From Acanthaster planci (Eukaryota; Echinodermata; Asteroidea; Valvatida; Acanthasteridae), in NCBI RefSeq assembly GCF_001949145.1, contig NW_019091511.1:231121-271491 (forward strand): a DNA stretch of 40,371 nt, in the 5' to 3' direction. The position numbers and the translations under genes were made by a program. How positions within the stretch are numbered: the first letter of the stretch is position 1; every line of letters begins with the position of its first letter. Under the pieces are notes generated by a model that did no database searches, had not been told where the DNA came from, and saw nothing but the letters and a program-made list of their open reading frames with translations. Positions 21,626 through 40,371 of this stretch are shown here, in pieces.

Positions 21626-24600
21626 CTGATGCAAAAAAAAAAGGGGGAAAAATGTGATCATTAATAAAGATTTCTACTTTTGCATCATGGCCCTGGCTGC
21701 AGAAACAGAGCATCGTGTATTAGGTCATTTGTCTTTCCTATCAAGTACAAATAAAACGAATACAAACTCTGGTTTTGAACTAAATGAAATATTTTGGTAA
21801 ACTTTTGACAGCATCACTTTACTATTTAAGGTATCTTGTACACTCAAAGTTTTGCTCAAGAAAATGTTTCCACCTTTTTCAGTGTTCTTTTCTTTTATGA
21901 GAATTGTACAAAGTCGGCATAAAAGTGCTTTTATCTGCTAAAGTAAAGGTTGTTAAGAACACTTTGTTGCACAAATGAACAAAGGGAATCATGAACTCAC
22001 TAACATTCAAAAACATCGCTGGTTTTGCTCATACTTTTTTTCTCACAACAATCCTTGAACATACCTTGGTGAATCAACCGGACTGTTGGCCCTTCTCGGT
22101 TGATCTTTGACGAAATTTCTACACGACGCTAACTTGGTTTCTAAAGCCTGAATGAAAACAAAACACAACCTTATTTGACTTCAAATCAAAAAATCAAACT
22201 CAGCACTGTATACTCGACAAATCTTACAAAAACGATGCAAATCAAAGTGACATCGAAGGTGCCAGATTACCGATTCCTAAAACAGAGAAATATGAAATGA
22301 TGCATTTGAAGCAATTTTTAAAGAAGTTGTGTGAGATTCACAGCATATCTGTTCAATTTTTAAAAATCTCCCTACTTGTTTGCCCTTCACATTGAAATGT
22401 TTATACGTCTTGCAGTTGATATTTGTGATCACATGAAACTCTCTTCTCATTTTACATATCCCTGAATTTGCTGCCATTCTCAAATTTTATATTCCTTATA
22501 ATTTTACAATACCTTCTGATTCTTGACGACAAAAAATTTTCAGGCATTGGGTTGATAATCTCTCCCTGAAAACTGCAAAACTATGGCTACTTTTAATGAA
22601 GTATGGTAAACATGGTCAAACAAAATCAAAGTGAGTAGAAATAAATCTCTCTTACTACAAGCACAAGGCCTGCCTGCGAGAAGGACTTACCCCAACTTTT
22701 CTAAGTAGATCTCCAACTATGTTGAGCGCTGAAATTCTGGCAGACGCTGTTAACGGTGTATTTCCAGAACTTCCGCCTACTTCAGTCACTAGAAAGATGG
22801 AACGGTAAACTCACATATTGAATGAGCATCACTTCCAAATATTACACGTATCAGATCAAATACTGCACATCTTGCTTATATGCTTTATTACCACACACAA
22901 ACCTCTGTTCAGGCCAGGCGTCGTGTTTGTCTCCGCTTCGTGTAAGACCTTGTTGTCTGTTTCAGGAAGCCTTGTATCACCGTGTTTTTGCGGGGTAGTG
23001 TCCATCCTGTCGTTGTCTGGGACAGCTTGGGTGCTCCGGCCGCCCATCATCTTACCTTGGACAGCCAGTTCTTGAGCCATGTCTGACAGATGAAAAGTTG
23101 ACCACAAACAGTAAGTCCTTCCAGACGGATCCATTTATCATGCATACATTTATCCTTCTTAACAAATTTACTTCAGAGAACGAACAGAAATGATCAGGAA
23201 CATCTCTATGCAAAGGGAAGCGATGGGTTAAACCAAGTGTTCCCTGAAGTCCTTGACTGTTGATCTCCGTACATCTCACTTTCCATTGGTTTTGTATGCA
23301 CACCATATCCTGGGTGTCTGTCAAGACGAACCGTGTATTGAAGTTGAAATTGGCAACTGTTCTCGGCCCATGTTGAAGCAAATACCACCCAGGGTGAAGC
23401 ACCAGTGAGTTACAGAATATGAAGTCAATCTGACATATGGTGTTTGGATTGATTCTCACAGTAGCCGATATAAATTACCCTTTTTACAAATCATATCTTT
23501 TGATCAAAATTAATACCATCTAAAAGTGGCTAATCTGCTGTCACTGAGTCAGGCCAGGGCAGAAAAATTTTGTCTACCGCTGCAGCTTCATTACTCAGGT
23601 ATATTAACATCAACACACCATCCTTGCTTTTACAAAACACGCCCTCTCTCGTTCCCGCTCAGACCAGATACGGCTCAGAGTACACATTAACCCTCCTTTA
23701 GTTTTACAGCACAAATGTGCACAAGTGCCCAAGGTCACTCTCTTGCATGTTGGTGCAGTGCGCAACACGACACAGCTGTGCTTCTTTGAGGTGTTTACCA
23801 AGTGACCCAAAGAGTGACTTCAGCATAGGAGGGTTAAAGGCATAGTAACCATGGTAGCCCTCTCTATCCTCACAGGTACCAATTATACTCCTGGGTCGAA
23901 GACAGGCAAGCAAGGGTAACATGACTCATCCAAGGTCGCTCAATTCAAACCCCTGATGTTAGTATCAGGAGTTTGAACTATTGACTACTCGGTGTCCTGT
24001 GACGAAGTGATATCATAACATGGCCTCGTCATTTCAGTAGTACAGAGCCTGACCATCCAGCCTGCCATCACGAGACAATCTTGCCCAAATTTGGCTGACA
24101 TGCAGGCCAAGGAAGTCAAACTCACCTCTTGCTTCATCCTTCATTCTCTGTATCGTCACCTCCAGGGTTTCCTTTTCGTCAAGTTCGTTTTCCAGAAATG
24201 CGTTCCTCTCGATTGCCTACAAAAGTCACGGAAGTTTAAGTCAAAACCGCCAAGAATTTGTATTTCAAATTCCAAGAAAAACCCTATGTGAATGATTTAC
24301 TGCAGTAATGCGGCATCTTTCATCAGCCAAAGTGGCATGGAGGACCTGCGATCGCCACGGCAACCAAACCATGGTGCCCCTATACAAGCTGCCCCCAAGC
24401 GTATCTCCTTTGACATGTTTTCTGAGCGGTTATAAATACTCACCAAATTCAGTCTCGCTTCAAAATCCTCCAAAGATGTAACGGTAGTTCTACACAAGAA
24501 AAAAAGTGATGATGGTTTGATTTTAACTTTAAAAATAAATCCCTCGACAGAACCATGCGCTTCACATAAATCAAACTTGAACAATAAGAACAAAACAAGA

Positions 24601-27305
24601 AGCGTGCCTCTTGTAAAATTGTCAATGGATGAAGTGCAAAGCTAAGACATGGAATACCTACCTTTTTGCTCTCTCTAAATCATCGTTGTGCTGTTCCAGT
24701 TCCCTGATGTATTTGGTCAACTCTTCACGGATGGCCTTGATCTGAGCCAACTCATCTTGAAGCTCGTTAATTTGCCTCAGATATTCATTCTGAGAGTGCT
24801 CTAGCTTTTCCTACAAAGCAATATAGTCATTCAGATTTTAAACATGATACAAAGAAATGCATTGCATAATGCCAGCAAACAGGCTGCCACTTCAAGGACA
24901 TGTGGACATACTAGGATGTCAAAACTAAACAAATCCTTCGCAATGCGTGGCAGATGGAAAACTAGGCATGTGTCAGTCCATCAATGTAAGTTTAAAACAG
25001 GGCAAACTCAGAGCAGATTTACTCATAAATATTCCATCCAACTATTCCTGGATAACCAAGGGCACGACATATCCACGTACAACCTCCTTGATTCTAGCTC
25101 AAAATCTAATGGTCAGAAGACACTTTCTTCTTCAGAGTATCCCAAACCAAATAAAGTTTACCGTGACAATCGCACAACTGTTTGCCCTGCTATCTCGTTG
25201 CCAGGACAAAAATCTGGGAGTAATGTTGATGAATGATTCAGCTAAATAGCTCCGCTCCAAGAATTATGGGTTATTGGTATAAATGGGGGGGGGGGACTTA
25301 TTATCCATCCAATACTCTTGCTGACCTATGCGGCAAACTGTTAAGTCTTTTCAATGAGCAAATTTGGACTTAAAAATATGTACAAGAAAGCATACAGTGA
25401 ACAGTGTCTTCCTTGAATGACATCACAGCTACAGCGCCCTCAGCTGTCCAGACAACATAGACAAATAAGTGCACCTTTCTATAGACTTTACCTCAATAGT
25501 ATGCACATTGTTTTCACACACTGAAGAAAAGTGTGAAGTCACACAAAAAGTGCATATCAGAAAAATTCATTGCATGGATGGACCCTTCGACAACAGGAAA
25601 AAAAAAGGTGATCAAACTCGGGAACGATGAAAATGCCATGACTTCATGTCTTGAGCACCGTGGCTCGTCAAGACAAACCTTGAGATTATCCGTCTCATTC
25701 TGTAACCTCTCCTTGGCAGCGGTCAGTTCTTTGACTTTGCCTTCTGCAGCCTCTAGCTGTGTTTCAAGTTCTGCCTCCAGTTCCTGACTACTGATCTGAA
25801 ATTCGTCTAGTTCTTCCTTAGCTTCTTCCCAACTGAAATTAAACACCGTCATCACCAGGAAATTACATAAATGTACGTATAGAGACCATACATGTACATG
25901 TTTACATTTTGTCTGCATTGTAAAGAGGGCATTTTTGTCTAAATTTGAAAATGTTTAACTACATGTATTTCATTCTGGATGTTGTGTGAATGTTTGGAGA
26001 GATTGGTTGATCGATACGATCGTCCGATGGCACAGTGCTATCACTTGTATGAAATCTCTGACTTCACCTCCCTTTTTTGAAACAATCTTCCACAACCACG
26101 AAGAAGAAAGATAGGGTGGTTGGCTGATGACAGAATTATTGCACCAAGATTGAATGATTGCATAGATTGACCAAACATGCCCAAAATAAACATGCAGTGA
26201 TTTCCCGTGCTGTGACACAAAGGACATTTAAAAAAGTTCCCGCAAGTTCTGCATGTACCAATGAAAAAACAGTGATATCAAAGTGTTTTTTCACTTTGAA
26301 AGATGGCGACACTGCAGCGATAGTCCAGATATTAGGCTTAAAATGTCTGGTTTTTTTCATGTGTTGGACCAAAGTCTGTTCCACTTTTTGATGACTTTTG
26401 GTTCCTGAGAGTCAGAAGTGCGGTAGTGGGTGAGTGTCGTTGGCATGGATATTAAATCCTGGGGAAAAAAGCACAATGAGACCCCAAACTGAGGTCTGAG
26501 ATCAGAATGGAAGGCAAGTACAATGTACTCGGCTCCATATCATGACACTTGAAAATTTGACATGGTCCCAAACATGTATGAACTCTGTCCAATCTATCTA
26601 AAGTTCCAATATTTAGCCACAAACCTTGCTGTCTTCAAGTATTTTCTTGGCAAAAACACCATAGAGTGAGTCTATCATTTAACCTACATAAAAAAGATTC
26701 TTGAAGTAATTTAATTAAGCTTGAATTGAAGTTGAAAGCTACTTTTGATGTTCAACACCCACACCACATTTCCCATCGACAACATGAACAAGCTGGCAAC
26801 AATTTATAATGTATAAGTAACAATGACTTCAACTGAGGTGGCAACAACCATTACTATTGAGTCTTGATGTTCCTTCATCGTGTCCTATTATAATCATGTT
26901 TGTTTGACATGTTTGAGGAAGTTCACAATCATAAATATTAAATCCATAACTTGCGCAATTTGTCAGTCAACTTCAACCCATCCATGGCATCGGTATTTCA
27001 ATTTTATGTCATTTAAAGCCGTGGGCCTACATATTACGAACTGTACATGTGTGAAGTCACAGAAATGTATGGACATGACAGGCGAGGCACAAGTTGGCCT
27101 GCCGGTCATGACGGTGTTGGCAGGTTGGGTGTGTAGCACGACGCGACGCGATGGCGGCTCGGTTCATCAGCCTGCTAGCCCGTGGACGGTCAGTCTGCCA
27201 TTGGTCATGTTTTCATGATACTCACTTCTTCCTGTAATCATCCGCAACCCTTTTCCAGTATTCTATCTCTTCTTGGGGGGTACTGAAAGATGGTGTTTCT
27301 GCCAT
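21553..27305 (-). CDS. NDE1: NudE family protein (NDE1/NDEL1 orthologue), complete coding region
   Basis: Nine exons: 27305-27226, 25832-25679, 24810-24662, 24489-24444, 24216-24126, 23082-22903, 22788-22691, 22147-22065 and 21625-21553. They sum to 954 nt and give 317 residues, slightly shorter than the roughly 335-346 residues of vertebrate NDE1/NDEL1. NudE proteins bind LIS1 and cytoplasmic dynein and act at centrosomes, kinetochores and in nuclear movement. The N-terminal 170 residues form the long coiled coil with family signatures [56 protein letters not shown] and [16 protein letters not shown]. The C-terminal half has [34 protein letters not shown]. As an invertebrate gene it may be the single counterpart of both vertebrate paralogues. 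It is divergent to ACO2. Confidence 0.92.
22065..22147 (-). CDS. NDE1: NDE1-like exon 8
   Basis: Follows TTCATTCAG and reads [20 protein letters not shown], then NSPVDSP, ending AG|GTATGT in phase 2. Confidence 0.9.
22691..22788 (-). CDS. NDE1: NDE1-like exon 7
   Basis: Follows TCTTTCTAG and reads [21 protein letters not shown], then [12 protein letters not shown], ending GGG|GTAAGT in phase 0. This is the conserved C-terminal block. Confidence 0.92.
22903..23082 (-). CDS. NDE1: NDE1-like exon 6 (long form)
   Basis: Follows CATCTGTCAG and reads [21 protein letters not shown], then a Thr/Pro-rich linker ending NTTPGLNR before G|GTTTGT in phase 1. A strong internal donor after CAAG (GTAAGA) would give a 27-nt exon ending at 23056 in the same phase, removing 51 codons. 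Confidence 0.85.
23687..23837. mobile_element. Small TTAA-flanked MITE, family B
   Basis: A 143-bp element (23691-23833) between two TTAA sites. It begins CCCTCCTTTAG and ends GCATAGGAGGG, so the inverted termini are CCCTCCT. Parts recur at 36541-36661 and at the window end. It lies in NDE1 intron 5. Confidence 0.7.
24126..24216 (-). CDS. NDE1: NDE1-like exon 5
   Basis: Follows CTTTTGTAG and reads [20 protein letters not shown], then [10 protein letters not shown], ending G|GTGAGT in phase 1. Confidence 0.92.
24444..24489 (-). CDS. NDE1: NDE1-like exon 4
   Basis: A 46-nt exon after CTTGTGTAG encoding [16 protein letters not shown], with donor TTG|GTGAGT in phase 0. It matches the family motif around SLEDFE. 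Confidence 0.9.
24662..24810 (-). CDS. NDE1: NDE1-like exon 3
   Basis: Follows GCTTTGTAG and reads [20 protein letters not shown], then [20 protein letters not shown], ending AAAAG|GTAGGT in phase 2. Confidence 0.92.
25679..25832 (-). CDS. NDE1: NDE1-like exon 2
   Basis: Follows GTTTAATTTCAG; T completes Asn, then [20 protein letters not shown]. It continues through [20 protein letters not shown] to CTCAAG|GTTTGT in phase 0. Confidence 0.9.
27226..27305 (-). CDS. NDE1: NDE1-like exon 1 (start codon)
   Basis: Encodes [20 protein letters not shown] and ADDYRK, with donor AA|GTGAGT in phase 2. EEIEYWK is the hallmark N-terminus of NudE proteins. Confidence 0.92.
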
Positions 27306-28295
27306 GACTCTCACTGACACTGTAGGCACATTTACCCGTAGATATAACCGATTAAGACTCAAACAACGAGAACGCGAACGATGCGATACGTGTACTTAAC
27401 TGTACTCTTGCGACGAACTTGCACTTACATATGATAGCCCCGAAATGACATGTAAATTAAAGTTCCGCCTCTGACCATGTTGACATTCCTTTATTGCATC
27501 ATAGTCTGGATCATGACAACCCATGAATGGCGCACATAAACCTCTGGGGAAGTGACGCAATATAACATTGATTAATTTATTTGCCTTCGGAATTTGGACT
27601 CATAGCTTGACATACCCGATACATTTACTTGAAAAATAAGAAACTTAATTATAAAAAAAAAATCACCTTAAAAATCTTTTCAAAGGATCCACAAAAGTTA
27701 GCAGCTTGAAAATTATTACAATGGTTATTGCAGGATGAATGAACTTTAAAACCAGTTTTCAGCAGTTGTCCAACAATAGCTTCATGATTCACGGTCATCA
27801 AAACACAAAAAAGGGGGATTTTCCCCAGAATTTCCTTATTCTTTTTTTACCCATGATGGTGACTTGATTTCAGGTATTCAATAAAACAGAAACTGATCAT
27901 TGTTTTACTTCGTTTCTTTCCTCATAATAGATTTGTGCAAAATGTATATTGTTTGTTTGTCATCCAATCATATTTTAAAAAATGAGGCCGCTCATGCACA
28001 ATGCACCGTGACAAGTTTATGCAGTGATGCAGTGTGAATTTCAGAAACATAATAAATAATTTGTTGATGTAGCGATGTTTTTATCGGCCCCCGTAGTCAA
28101 GAAACTGGTGTCGTTTTATGACAGTATTTGCATGTAGCGATCAAGGGGCGGGAACCAGTCTACACGAATCATTGAAGAAACACGAAGCTGACGCGAACCG
28201 CCGTGTCGGTTGCAGCAGCAGTTTCTACTGAGAATCTTAGTTTTTCGTTCGTACAACCGTAGAGCAAGGAGCAACTTCAGAGAATAAACGTCACC
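27306..28295. promoter_or_regulatory. Divergent promoter region between NDE1-like and ACO2
   Basis: The two start codons are 990 bases apart on opposite strands. About 150 bases before the ACO2 ATG are a GC box joined to an E2F-type site (GGGGCGGGAAC, 28145-28155) and an octamer ATTTGCAT (28126-28133). No TATA box is evident near either start. Which motifs serve which gene is inference. Confidence 0.45.
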
Positions 28296-39539
<11,244 letters not shown>

Positions 39540-40336
39540 GTATGTGTTGTATTTATGGGTTCTTTCTACCCAGTAAATGGGACAAAAGGAACGGACTCAC
39601 CAAACATTGGTTTAGCTTTTCATGGGGGCTGCCATCTTTTTTCTTTATTCACCCTGCAGTCACTGTTTTAATATAAAACATGTAGTTGGTGCCTGGGTAC
39701 ACATCAGTATGTACCATCAACTAGAGATCTCCATCGGACAGTCGAAAATCTGACAGAAGACCCACCTGTATTCAGTCAATTAAGGATTTAGCAAACTACT
39801 TTCATTTGTGCCATGTCTGCCAGACGTGTTCAAAATTGGGTTCTGCCTGCTGACCAAACTGTTGTAGAGCAGCGAAGTGATTACGTCATATGCACAGTTA
39901 TGTGTGTAAAAGGCATCAAGGCGAGAACCAGCATGTGAGCCAATATGGGCACATACTCCATTGATTTGCACTTTACTTCCTGGTTTGAAATGACATCACA
40001 CTTGGGCCACTCTGTAGCACGACACCTAAACGTATTCAAGATTGTCTTGGGCGTACAGTCTGATGTTGAGTCCATAGACCATAATGATGGTTGTCAATTT
40101 CAAAGCTCCTCTTCATGTTTCTGGTCTCCGTAATCAGCATACAACATGTACGTTTGGCTCCAACGCTGTATAACAGGTCTGTGTGCATGAACGCACTTTA
40201 AACAGGGATGAACTGTAATCAGTCGACACAATGAAGTAATGGAAAGGCTTCTTTATGTAGCAGAATTATGAAATTGGGAGCTGAATTCTGTACATGTTTG
40301 ATGATTACGACTCTGACGTATCACAGTTTTATTTAA

Positions 40337-40371
40337 TTAACCCTCCTATGCTGAAGTCTTTGGGTCTCTTT
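40337..40371. mobile_element. Family B MITE, start of a copy at the window end
   Basis: TTAA followed by CCCTCCTATGCTGAAGT and CTTTGGGTC matches, inverted, the right end of the element at 23691-23833. It is cut by the window end. Confidence 0.65.

Noticed and set aside
21429-21713. Longer minus-strand frame at the NDE1 terminal exon ([18 protein letters not shown]...)
   Set aside because: The phase-2 donor of exon 8 forces a different frame ending at TGA 21555-21553.

Overview
The window is nuclear DNA from an animal. Genes are split into small exons with GT-AG borders, separated by introns of a few hundred bases to about 2 kb that are full of short inverted-repeat elements. Protein similarity, compact introns, the many small non-autonomous transposons and signs of high heterozygosity fit an invertebrate deuterostome, for example amphioxus or an acorn worm. 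This placement is an inference; no species-diagnostic sequence was identified.

Layout: (1) 471-8812, plus strand: the last 12 coding exons of a long coiled-coil centrosomal protein, best matched to CEP112 (CCDC46); its 5' part lies outside the window. (2) 10676-15173, minus strand, tail to tail with CEP112: eight exons of an unrecognised, probably nuclear protein of 848 residues, in which every intron is phase 2. (3) 15174-21552: about 6.4 kb with no convincing coding exon. (4) 21553-27305, minus strand: all nine coding exons of an NDE1/NDEL1 (NudE family) gene encoding 317 residues. (5) 27306-28295: a divergent promoter region. (6) 28296 to beyond the window end, plus strand: the first ten exons of mitochondrial aconitase (ACO2), covering the transit peptide and about 40% of the enzyme.

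The least ordinary parts are: a duplicated 1.6-2.0 kb block holding two copies of ACO2 exon 9, with the only N of the window at the junction (probably two haplotypes assembled in series, possibly a true exon duplication); the orphan gene whose internal exons are all symmetric 2-2; three different small elements bounded by TTAA with CCC-starting ends (piggyBac-like); several foldback elements; a GC-AG intron in ACO2; and a second in-frame donor inside NDE1 exon 6.

The four genes share no pathway. CEP112 and NDE1 are both linked to the centrosome and microtubules, ACO2 is a citrate-cycle enzyme, and the orphan gene looks nuclear from its basic stretches. Exon borders were read by eye from splice consensus and reading-frame continuity. 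In each complete gene the exon lengths sum to a multiple of three.
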